Source: Chloroflexota bacterium
GTDB taxonomy: Bacteria; Chloroflexota; Anaerolineae; Aggregatilineales; Phototrophicaceae
DNA length: 10,890 nucleotides
Assembly (NCBI GenBank): GCA_003242205.1
Contig: QGUR01000148.1
Coordinates: 1-10,890 of the forward strand
Direction of reading: 5' to 3'
Positions 1 through 5,380 of the stretch are shown here, one piece after another. The notes beneath the pieces were generated by a model that was not told where the DNA came from, did no database searches, and was given only the letters and a program-made list of their open reading frames with translations. The position numbers and the translations under genes are program-made. Position 1 is the first letter of the stretch. Every line of letters starts with the position of its first letter.

Positions 1-608
1 GCCAGAAAGTCCAAACAGTTGAACCCCAAGACTGTGGACTTCCGGTCCAAGCGGCCCCCCGGTTTCCCGGGCTTGGTTGGGAACACGATGCCGCGCTCGC
101 GGGCAATAGCCGCCAGTTCAGCGATGGGTTCGATCGTCCCGACCTCGTTGTTGGCATACATGATGCTGGCGACAGTTGTGTCCGGGCGGCAGGCGGCGCG
201 AAATGCTTCTGGCGTAACCGTGCCGTCCGGTTCAACAGGCAGTATCGTACGGTCAAAACCCTGGAGGCTGGCAAGCTGCTCAACCGTTTTGCCGACTGCG
301 CCATGCTCGATGGGCGACGTGATCAGGTGTGTGCCGCGCCCCTGCTGGCTCGCAGCCCACGCCGCTCCGCGCACGGCCAGATTGTCGCTTTCCGAACCAC
401 AACCTGTGAAGATCACCTCGGATGGCTTGCAGCCCAGCACGCGGGCGACAGCCTCACGAGCGTCCTCGATAGCGCTTTCGGCCTGCCGCCCGAATACGTG
501 GCTGGACGACGCATTGCCATAGATTTCGCTGAAGTAGGGCAGCATGGCTTCGACCACGCGCGGGTCGACAGGCGTAGTCGCGGAATGATCGAGGTAGATT
601 GAACGCAT
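1..608 (-). CDS. Cysteine desulfurase (IscS/NifS family), 3' part cut by window edge
   Basis: This PLP enzyme takes sulfur from L-cysteine, giving alanine and an enzyme persulfide for Fe-S clusters or tRNA thiolation. The 202 visible residues start at ATG 608, with a Shine-Dalgarno AAAAGGA at 616-622. Family marks in order are YLDHSATTPVDPRV (5-18), YGNASSSHVFGRQA (30-43), FTGCGSESDNLAV (67-79), SPIEHGAV with the PLP-stacking His102, and YANNEVGTIEPI (151-162). The PLP-lysine region and the catalytic Cys loop lie off the left edge, so IscS and NifS cannot be told apart. Residues from about 177 onward (bases 1-80) depart sharply from the family: the expected HTDAVQ block reads PTKPGK, losing the Asp and Gln that contact PLP. 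This may be poor sequence at a contig end or real decay. The gene sits behind a SAM-clan riboswitch and terminator. Confidence 0.93.
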   Translation of the reverse strand, partial: MRSIYLDHSATTPVDPRVVEAMLPYFSEIYGNASSSHVFGRQAESAIEDAREAVARVLGCKPSEVIFTGCGSESDNLAVRGAAWAASQQGRGTHLITSPIEHGAVGKTVEQLASLQGFDRTILPVEPDGTVTPEAFRAACRPDTTVASIMYANNEVGTIEPIAELAAIARERGIVFPTKPGKPGGRLDRKSTVLGFNCLDFL

Positions 609-638
609 AGGGGAATCCTTTTCGGTGAACAAAAGAAC

Positions 639-671
639 AAAAAGCGCCTCGTCAGCATCTGAACGAGGCGC
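639..671 (-). terminator. Intrinsic terminator in the cysteine desulfurase leader
   Basis: On the minus strand a perfect 9-bp stem GCGCCTCGT/ACGAGGCGC (644-652 with 663-671) with a 10-base loop is followed by five T (639-643) and a further T-rich stretch. It ends 16 bases before the Shine-Dalgarno of the cysteine desulfurase. It is therefore an attenuator inside the leader and not the end of an upstream gene. It is the expression platform of the SAM-clan aptamer just upstream. Confidence 0.9.
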
Positions 672-687
672 GTCGGGCGTCCACCAC

Positions 688-800
688 TGTCAACTTATTT
701 GCCACAGGGTGGTGCGGCCACATCTCCACATCGTGGAAAGGCACCTTGGGTTGACATCCCAGGTTGCCGGACTCTGCACGAGAGCCTCTCTTGATGCATA
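688..800 (-). promoter_or_regulatory. SAM-clan riboswitch aptamer (SAM-I/IV-like)
   Basis: The minus strand carries the SAM-clan core in order: ATCAAGAG (795-788), a short P2 hairpin (786-769), CGGCAACC (769-762), P3 (761-747) and AAGGTGC (747-741). P1 pairs UGCAUC (798-793) with GAUGUG (724-719), including two G-U pairs. P2 is a plain hairpin CUCU/AGAG without the long kink-turn arm of classical SAM-I. P3 is UGGG/CCCA with a 7-base loop AUGUCAA. UGUCAA of that loop (756-751) is perfectly complementary to UUGACA at 693-688, downstream of P1. A P3-loop to 3'-flank pseudoknot is what I know of SAM-IV and SAM-I/IV riboswitches. A P4 hairpin UCCAC/GUGGA (737-725) is also present. I infer that SAM binding favours the terminator and shuts down the cysteine desulfurase. 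SAM-clan assignment is firm; the exact subclass is less so. Confidence 0.87.
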
Positions 801-806
801 GACAAT

Positions 807-834
807 ACCTTATTCGAAAATGCTCAGTTGTCAA
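807..834 (-). promoter_or_regulatory. Promoter of the riboswitch-cysteine desulfurase transcript
   Basis: On the minus strand a perfect -35 box TTGACA (829-834) is followed after 16 bases by TAAGGT (807-812), a poor but possible -10 box. The predicted start near 800 falls right at the 5' strand of aptamer P1, which fits a riboswitch transcript. The position is supported mainly by the perfect -35 box and this agreement. Confidence 0.55.
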
Positions 835-859
835 GCACTTTCTGCCCAAAATCTGGCGC

Positions 860-888
860 TTGCCTCGGCTGCGGGGGCATGTTACTCT
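860..888 (+). promoter_or_regulatory. Possible promoter of the DUF1684 leader transcript
   Basis: TTGCCT (860-865), a 17-base spacer and TACTCT (883-888) preceded by TG (extended -10) form a weak sigma-70-like promoter on the plus strand. It would start a leader RNA near 895. The match is modest, and other starts further downstream are possible. Confidence 0.3.
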
Positions 889-894
889 CGCAAT

Positions 895-1057
895 GTTCTC
901 TACCACAGGGGCAGGTGTTTTCAATGAACTTGTTTTGTTGTTCCAGCTCACACAGTCGATTTGCCGGGGAAGGGCGCGTCGCGGTCGCTGTCTGACACGC
1001 GACGACGAGCGTTGTGCTTTCTGCCCTGATCGCCGGATGATCAGGGCTTTTTGTTTT
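895..1057 (+). ncRNA. Unclassified structured leader RNA upstream of the DUF1684 gene
   Basis: This stretch between the putative promoter and the terminator holds no credible gene. It contains a 7-bp stem CGTCGCG/CGCGACG (977-983 with 998-1004). It also contains a competing pairing in which CAGGGGCAGG (906-915) can pair with UCUGCCCUG (1020-1028), 8 Watson-Crick pairs plus one G-U with one bulged G, which would consume the 5' arm of the terminator. This is the layout of an attenuator or riboswitch. I recognise no known riboswitch class. It could instead be a free small RNA ended by the terminator. The start is approximate. Confidence 0.45.
1023..1057 (+). terminator. Intrinsic terminator just upstream of the DUF1684 gene
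   Basis: A perfect 9-bp stem GCCCTGATC/GATCAGGGC (1023-1031 with 1039-1047) with a 7-base loop is followed by TTTTTGTTTTT. It ends only a few bases before the Shine-Dalgarno region (GGGAGAAGG, 1065-1073) of the gene starting at 1081. Transcripts of that gene starting upstream must read through it, so it is either an attenuator or the end of a separate small RNA. Confidence 0.88.
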
Positions 1058-1080
1058 TCGTCTTGGGAGAAGGTCGTTAA

Positions 1081-1938
1081 GTGATCACAGAAAACAAGCC
1101 GCTGGTAAGTGACCATTCCGCATACGAACAGCAAATGCATGCCTGGCGTCGGACGATGGAGGACAAAATTCGTGCCGAAGATGGCTGGCTGGCTTTTGCC
1201 GGGCTGTTCTGGTTGAGCGAAGGCGTGAATACGGTCGGTAGTGACCCATCCGCCGATGTCGTCCTGCCTTCATCCGCGCCCGCGCAGCTTGGGACGCTGA
1301 CGCTGGACCGGGGCCGTGTTCGTCTGTCCGTCACGGCAGATATCCCGGTCGAGGTGGAAGGTCAGCCCACGCGCGAGGCCGACCTGCGCGACGACCAAAC
1401 GGTTGAGGGTGAAACGCGTGTCCGCCTTGGGGCAGTGACTTTCTTCGTCGTCAGGCGTAAGGACAAGACGGGCATCCGCGTGCTGGACGTCAACAGCTCG
1501 ATCCGCCTGAATTTTCAGGGCCGCCACTGGTTTCCACTCAACGCTGATCTCAGGTTTCCGTCCCGTTTTCTGCCGTATCAGACGCCGCGCGTGGTCGATG
1601 TCCTCACATCCTATGGTGTGCTCACGCCGATCCCGCTGGTCGGCACTGTCGAGTTCGAAGCCGGCGGACAGCGCTACACACTGGAAGCGTTCGACGGCGG
1701 TGAAGGTAAATTGTGGTTTGTGTTTAAGGACGCGACCAATGGCGCTGAAACCTATGGCGGCGGACGTTTCCTCTACGCGTCTTTGCCGGCCGATGGCGAT
1801 GAGCGCGTTGTGCTCGACTTCAATCAGGCGTATCTGCCCGCCTGCGCCTTCACGCCTTACGCGATGTGTCCGCTGCCGCCACAGGGCAATATATTGCCGT
1901 TCCGGGTCGAGGCGGGGGAACGCCTGCCGCCCGCCTGA
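1081..1938 (+). CDS. DUF1684 domain protein
   Basis: A 285-residue soluble protein with no signal peptide or membrane segment. It shows the full DUF1684 pattern: WLAFAGLFWLSEGVNTVGS (36-54), a beta-rich middle, RHWFPLNADLRFPSRF...PYQTPR (148-170), GTVEFEAGG (188-196), and the C-terminal block AYLPACAFTPYAMCPLPP (250-267) followed by N270 and VEAGER (276-281). The invariant Cys255 and Cys263 lie in that block. The biochemical function of this family is not known to me, and none is proposed. The start is GTG 1081, with GAGAAGG seven bases upstream. Its leader ends in a terminator immediately before the ribosome binding site, which suggests regulation by premature termination. The next gene (RraA family) lies 117 bases downstream on the same strand, with its own possible promoter. 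Confidence 0.9.
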   Translation: MITENKPLVSDHSAYEQQMHAWRRTMEDKIRAEDGWLAFAGLFWLSEGVNTVGSDPSADVVLPSSAPAQLGTLTLDRGRVRLSVTADIPVEVEGQPTREADLRDDQTVEGETRVRLGAVTFFVVRRKDKTGIRVLDVNSSIRLNFQGRHWFPLNADLRFPSRFLPYQTPRVVDVLTSYGVLTPIPLVGTVEFEAGGQRYTLEAFDGGEGKLWFVFKDATNGAETYGGGRFLYASLPADGDERVVLDFNQAYLPACAFTPYAMCPLPPQGNILPFRVEAGERLPPA

Positions 1939-1973
1939 TATTCGTGGATTCGCTCGTGGGAGCAAAACAAGGC

Positions 1974-1979
1974 CATAAT
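1974..1979 (+). promoter_or_regulatory. Possible -10 box upstream of the RraA-family gene
   Basis: CATAAT matches five of six bases of the sigma-70 -10 consensus and lies about 80 bases before the start codon. No good -35 box was found at 16-18 bases upstream, so this is a weak call. Confidence 0.3.
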
Positions 1980-1997
1980 AAAACGCAAGTTGTCTGT

Positions 1998-2025
1998 GCG
2001 TAGCAGGCCGTGAGGCTTGCTGCGC
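1998..2025 (+). other. 12-bp hairpin with GUGA tetraloop in the RraA-family gene leader
   Basis: GCGTAGCAGGCC (1998-2009) pairs along its full length with GGCTTGCTGCGC (2014-2025), with two G-T wobbles, around a GTGA (GNRA-type) tetraloop. The sequence after it (GTCTTTATTC, after a short GC run) is only weakly T-rich, so it is a poor terminator. It may stabilise the mRNA 5' end, or act as a weak terminator or protein site. Confidence 0.5.
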
Positions 2026-2055
2026 TGCGCGTCTTTATTCACTTGGGAAGCGACG

Positions 2056-2748
2056 ATGGCCTTGTGGAACTCCGACGAGGAGCTATTCAGAATCGCACGA
2101 GCTGAATTATTTACGGCGGTGGTCGGCGATGTGATGGACAAGTTGGGGCTGATGCACCAGTTCCTGCCGCCGCAGATCAAGCCGCTGAATCCGGATATGG
2201 TGGTGATTGGCAGGGCGATGCCGGTACTTGAGGCCGACGTCTTTGGCGAGCGCATCGAAGGCAGCGCCAATAGTTTGATGTCGAAACCATTTGGGCTCAT
2301 GTTCGAGGCGCTCGACGACCTCAAGCCCAACGAGGTTTATGTGTGCACCGGCGCATCGCCAAAGTACGCGCTCTGGGGCGAATTGATGAGCACGCGGGCG
2401 ATTAAGCTCGGCGCGGCGGGGGCGGTGCTGGACGGCTACTCGCGGGACACCCGCGGCATCCTCGCTCTCGGCTTCCCGACCTTTTCGTGGGGAACGTATG
2501 CGCAGGATCAGGGGCCGCGCGGCAAGGTGGTCGATTACCGCGTGCCCCTTCAAATCGGCGAAGCGCGCATCGAACCCGGAGACATCCTCTTCGGCGATCT
2601 GGACGGCGTCTGCGTCGTTCCGCGCCACGCCGAAGAAGAGGTGTTCAGCCGCGCGCTGGAGAAAGCGCGCGGCGAAAAACTGGTCAAACAGGCCATCGAA
2701 AATGGCATGAGCACTGTCGAGGCGTTCCGCCAGTTTGGGATTATGTAG
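2056..2748 (+). CDS. RraA / HMG-CHA aldolase family protein
   Basis: A 230-residue protein of the RraA-like fold. The family includes 4-hydroxy-4-methyl-2-oxoglutarate aldolases, oxaloacetate decarboxylases and the RNase E inhibitor RraA. The aldolase-type metal and substrate residues are visible: GEL (108-110), then GAAGAVLDGYSRDTRGI (119-135) with the Arg130-Asp131 pair that positions the divalent metal in HMG/CHA aldolases. The C-terminal signature is GDILFGDLDGVCVVPR (175-190). Because these residues are kept, a metal-dependent pyruvate-releasing lyase is more likely than an RNase regulator; the substrate is unknown. Start ATG 2056 is chosen over 2017 because GGGAAG lies at the proper distance and the family homology begins there. 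The gene converges on pyrF with an 11-base gap and no terminator between them. Confidence 0.88.
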   Translation: MALWNSDEELFRIARAELFTAVVGDVMDKLGLMHQFLPPQIKPLNPDMVVIGRAMPVLEADVFGERIEGSANSLMSKPFGLMFEALDDLKPNEVYVCTGASPKYALWGELMSTRAIKLGAAGAVLDGYSRDTRGILALGFPTFSWGTYAQDQGPRGKVVDYRVPLQIGEARIEPGDILFGDLDGVCVVPRHAEEEVFSRALEKARGEKLVKQAIENGMSTVEAFRQFGIM

Positions 2749-2759
2749 CCGGGCGTTGC

Positions 2760-3587
2760 TTATCTGGCGTCAAACAGACGATCAGCGCGCCACTGGTTGA
2801 TCTCGTCGCGCAGGCGTTGCGCTTCTGCTGCCGGGTCGGAGGCGAAAATAATCGAGCGCGAGGCGTTGATGATCAGCCCTTTGCCGTCATTGGCAAGACC
2901 GTTTCTGACGACCGCCTCAACGTTGCCCCCCTGAGCGCCGATGCCCGGAACCAGCAGCGTCATGTCGCCGGTGAGTTCGCGCACCTGCTTCAGTTCATCG
3001 GGATAAGTCGCGCCAACAACCAGCATACAATTGCCGAGCGCGTTCCAGTCGTCGCGCACGCGCTCGGCGACGATCTGCCAGAGCGGGCGGTCATTCACCA
3101 TCAAGTCCTGAAGTTCACCCGCGCCCGTGTTCGATGTGCGGCAGAGGATGATGCACCCCTTGTCACCGCGTTCGAGAAAGGGCCGCAGTGCTTTCCTGCC
3201 AAGATAGGGATGCAGGGTCACGGCGTCGAAGCCAAGCCAGTCGAAGATTTCGGCCACATAGCCGGCGTTGGTCGAGTCGATATCGGCGCGCTTGGCATCA
3301 CAGATGGTCAGGATGTCCGGATGGCGTTCGTGCAGGTATTCCATCGTCAGACGCAGTTCGACCAATCCCTGCTCGCCGCGTGCTTCGTAAAAAGCCATAT
3401 TCGGTTTATAGGCGGCGGCATAAGCGTGCGTCTGCTCGATAATCCAGCGGTTGAAAGCGAACTGCGGCGTTGGGTCGGCGTGAAAACGCGCCGGAATCTG
3501 TTCGAGCCGCGAGTCGAGGCCGACGCACAGCAGCGAGTTGCTCGTTTCGGCGCGCGCATTGTATTTGGCGATAATGGGTGCGGTCAT
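2760..3587 (-). CDS. pyrF: Orotidine 5'-phosphate decarboxylase (long, type 2)
   Basis: Last step of UMP synthesis: OMP to UMP plus CO2, by a cytosolic TIM barrel. The protein has 275 residues, the length of the long (mycobacterial-type) PyrF and not the roughly 230 of the E. coli type. Motifs are VGLDSRLEQIP (22-32), KPNMAFYE (61-68), the catalytic DAKRADI (97-103) with the Asp-x-Lys-x-x-Asp array D97/K99/D102, VPGIGAQGG (213-221) and SRSIIFA for phosphate binding (243-249). Start ATG 3587 is preferred over an upstream ATG at 3650 because family homology begins here and GAGG, overlapping the pyrE stop, serves as Shine-Dalgarno. It is the last gene of the pyr operon, 7 bases after pyrE. No terminator is visible after its stop. 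Confidence 0.96.
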   Translation of the reverse strand: MTAPIIAKYNARAETSNSLLCVGLDSRLEQIPARFHADPTPQFAFNRWIIEQTHAYAAAYKPNMAFYEARGEQGLVELRLTMEYLHERHPDILTICDAKRADIDSTNAGYVAEIFDWLGFDAVTLHPYLGRKALRPFLERGDKGCIILCRTSNTGAGELQDLMVNDRPLWQIVAERVRDDWNALGNCMLVVGATYPDELKQVRELTGDMTLLVPGIGAQGGNVEAVVRNGLANDGKGLIINASRSIIFASDPAAEAQRLRDEINQWRADRLFDAR

Positions 3588-3594
3588 GACATCC

Positions 3595-4242
3595 TCACGA
3601 TGCTGTTCGGCGCTCGGCCCAGCCATGCGGGTCGCGCAGCCAGTCCTCAATCACGGCGCGTTCTTCGGTGCTAAAGCGGCCCTGCTCATGAGCGACGGTC
3701 AGGATACTCTCGAAATCGGTCAGCGCTTCGAACGGCACGCCTGCTCTGGCAAATCCGTCGCGGGCTTCCGGGAAGCCATAGCTGACAATCGCCAGACAGG
3801 CGACGACGTTCGCACCTTCGGCTTGCAGCGCTTCGACGCCCGCCAGACTGCTCGAACCCGTGGTTACGAGATCCTCGACCAGCAGTACGCGTTTGTCTTT
3901 CACTGGTCCGCCTTCGATGCGGCTGCGCGTGCCGTGCTCCTTGACCTGCTTACGCACGAATACCGACGGCGTCTCCATCACGTAGCCGAGCGCTGCGCTA
4001 TGCGGGATTCCCGCCGCCTCGATGCCTGCGATCACGTCGATCGTCCAGTCGCGTTCGGCGATGCACTGCCGGAAGGCCTGAATGATTGTGCGCCAGTGTG
4101 CGGGCCAGTAAGGCAGGCGGCGGTTATCGACGTAAACCGGCGACAGCAGGCCGGATTTAAAAGTGATTGGCGCATGTGGTGAAAAACCGACCGCCCCGAT
4201 TTCCACCAGCGCTCGTGCGACTTCAAGCGCCCGTGTTGTCAT
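3595..4242 (-). CDS. pyrE: Orotate phosphoribosyltransferase
   Basis: Joins orotate to PRPP to give OMP; a cytosolic dimer in its family. The 215 residues show the type I phosphoribosyltransferase fold: FKSGLLSPVYVDNR (28-41), the flexible catalytic loop VRKQVKEHGTRSRIEGG (96-112), and the PRPP-binding motif VLLVEDLVTTGSSS (119-132) with paired acidic residues. Start ATG 4242 lies inside the end of pyrD (20-base overlap), with GAGGAAGGA just upstream. The frame stays open back to 4446, but the extra residues are shadow sequence over pyrD without family similarity. The overlap implies translational coupling with pyrD. The protein follows the order of pathway steps in the operon: PyrD product to PyrE to PyrF. 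Confidence 0.96.
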   Translation of the reverse strand: MTTRALEVARALVEIGAVGFSPHAPITFKSGLLSPVYVDNRRLPYWPAHWRTIIQAFRQCIAERDWTIDVIAGIEAAGIPHSAALGYVMETPSVFVRKQVKEHGTRSRIEGGPVKDKRVLLVEDLVTTGSSSLAGVEALQAEGANVVACLAIVSYGFPEARDGFARAGVPFEALTDFESILTVAHEQGRFSTEERAVIEDWLRDPHGWAERRTAS

Positions 4243-5380
4243 GATGTCCTTCCTCGTAAGATGCTTCCGCGTGTAGCAGGGCCGCCGCCAGCGGGCCGCG
4301 ATAAACAAGCGCCGACCAGTACTGGAATGCCTGCGCTCCTGCTTCTCGAAACTGGTGCAAGTGCCTGCTACTGAGCACACCGCCCGACGCAACAATATCG
4401 ACCGGATAACCGTGGCGCGTTCGTTCCTCGGCCAGCAGTTTGACAATTCGTAGACTGTAAGGGCGAAGCCAGCCGCCGCCAGCGCCTGCCGTCACCGAGG
4501 CATGGTTCGGTACGGGGCGGGGCAGGGTGTTCGTCGCGATGACGGCGCTCACGCCCGTGTCGGCGAACACGCGCAGCAGCGCCCGGTATTGTTCATCCGA
4601 CAGATCAGGCGCGATCTTGATCCACAAGGGCGTTTTCCGGGGGGACAGAAAGTCCACAACCTGACCGGCCAGCAACCGCGCTGCTGCCTCAGTCTGGCGT
4701 GCTCCGGCATCGTCCTCCGTGTTCGGGCAACTCAGATTGAGCGTGAGCCACGCCGGTTGGACGCCGGCGTCAAACAGCAATGCCAGCGCTTCAAGGATTT
4801 CTTTGCGCGCTGTTTCGTCGTCAGCGCCGGGGCTGGGCGCGATATTGATACCGAATACGGAGGGCAATTGCGCCCTCCAGACGCCAAGAAACTGCGCTGC
4901 GGCGCGGATACCGGGATTCTTCAGGCCGATGCGGTTCTGCGTCGATTGCGTGCCCTCATCGCGCCAGAGCACTTCGCCCAAATTGCCGGCGCGAGGCCAG
5001 CGCGTGAACGAGCCGAACTCGACCGGGCCAACGAGCGCCGGAACGCTTCGCCAGCCCGGTATGATGTTTCGCCTGTGCGCGGCGCAAACCGCCGCCTCTT
5101 CGTCCGTGAAGCCGTCGCCTTTTACTAGACCGGCGGATAGGATCAGCGGGTGAGGCAGCGTTACGCCGCCAACGTGTGTAGAAGCCTGCGGAAAAAACGC
5201 CCGGTTCATCACTTCCAGCGTGGCGACTGCCCATTCCTGCACATCGAGCCAGCGCAGCAGGGCCAACATGCGCTCGTGGGATGCCTGCGCCGTATGCCTG
5301 AAGGTCAGCGGGCGTGCGACGTGCTCATAGCCGGTTGCATATGCTTTCAAAGCCATTCGCCGCAGCAACGCCTGACTCAC
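4223..5380 (-). CDS. pyrD: Dihydroorotate dehydrogenase, class-2-like with a catalytic Cys
   Basis: Oxidises dihydroorotate to orotate with FMN. At 385 residues it has a class-2-type N-terminal extension (SHERMLALLRWLD, 34-46), the part that binds membrane and quinone in class 2. The class-2 active-site layout follows: AGLVKGDGF (83-91) with Lys87, QNRIGLKNPG (148-157), KIAPDLSDE (255-263), ATNT (282-285) and the FMN-phosphate loop ASGGV (331-335). The nucleophile motif, however, reads NLSCPNT (215-221), giving Cys218 where class 2 enzymes carry Ser; Cys is usual in class 1. No pyrK partner is in the operon, which supports quinone use. Start is GTG 5380, sharing GTGA with the pyrC stop. The 4-base overlap suggests tight coupling. 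Confidence 0.93.
   Translation of the reverse strand: MSQALLRRMALKAYATGYEHVARPLTFRHTAQASHERMLALLRWLDVQEWAVATLEVMNRAFFPQASTHVGGVTLPHPLILSAGLVKGDGFTDEEAAVCAAHRRNIIPGWRSVPALVGPVEFGSFTRWPRAGNLGEVLWRDEGTQSTQNRIGLKNPGIRAAAQFLGVWRAQLPSVFGINIAPSPGADDETARKEILEALALLFDAGVQPAWLTLNLSCPNTEDDAGARQTEAAARLLAGQVVDFLSPRKTPLWIKIAPDLSDEQYRALLRVFADTGVSAVIATNTLPRPVPNHASVTAGAGGGWLRPYSLRIVKLLAEERTRHGYPVDIVASGGVLSSRHLHQFREAGAQAFQYWSALVYRGPLAAALLHAEASYEEGHHDNTGA

Noticed and set aside
704..716. AGGGTGGTGCGG on the plus strand resembling a T-box sequence.
   Set aside because: The match to the T-box core is partial, no stem I or specifier loop is visible, the next plus terminator is 300 bases away, and the bases are explained by the SAM riboswitch region on the other strand.
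906..917. AGGGGCAGGTG resembling the start of an FMN riboswitch.
   Set aside because: The other obligatory FMN-element blocks (ACCGGCGGTAT, AGCCCGCGAGC) are absent.
893..1084. A 63-codon open frame on the plus strand running through the DUF1684 leader to the GTG start.
   Set aside because: It reads through a perfect terminator hairpin, has no Shine-Dalgarno and shows Cys/Arg-rich composition typical of non-coding sequence.
1270..1965. A 231-residue minus-strand open frame opposite the DUF1684 gene.
   Set aside because: It is a shadow ORF; the plus strand carries the complete DUF1684 pattern.
2487..3674. A 395-residue plus-strand open frame over the end of the RraA-family gene and opposite pyrF.
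   Set aside because: It overlaps two well-supported genes in other frames and has shadow-like composition.
4243..4446. An N-terminal extension of pyrE and, likewise, upstream in-frame starts of pyrF (3650) and the LacI-like gene (10420).
   Set aside because: The extra residues lie over the preceding genes and show no family similarity; internal ATGs with Shine-Dalgarno sites fit the known family starts.
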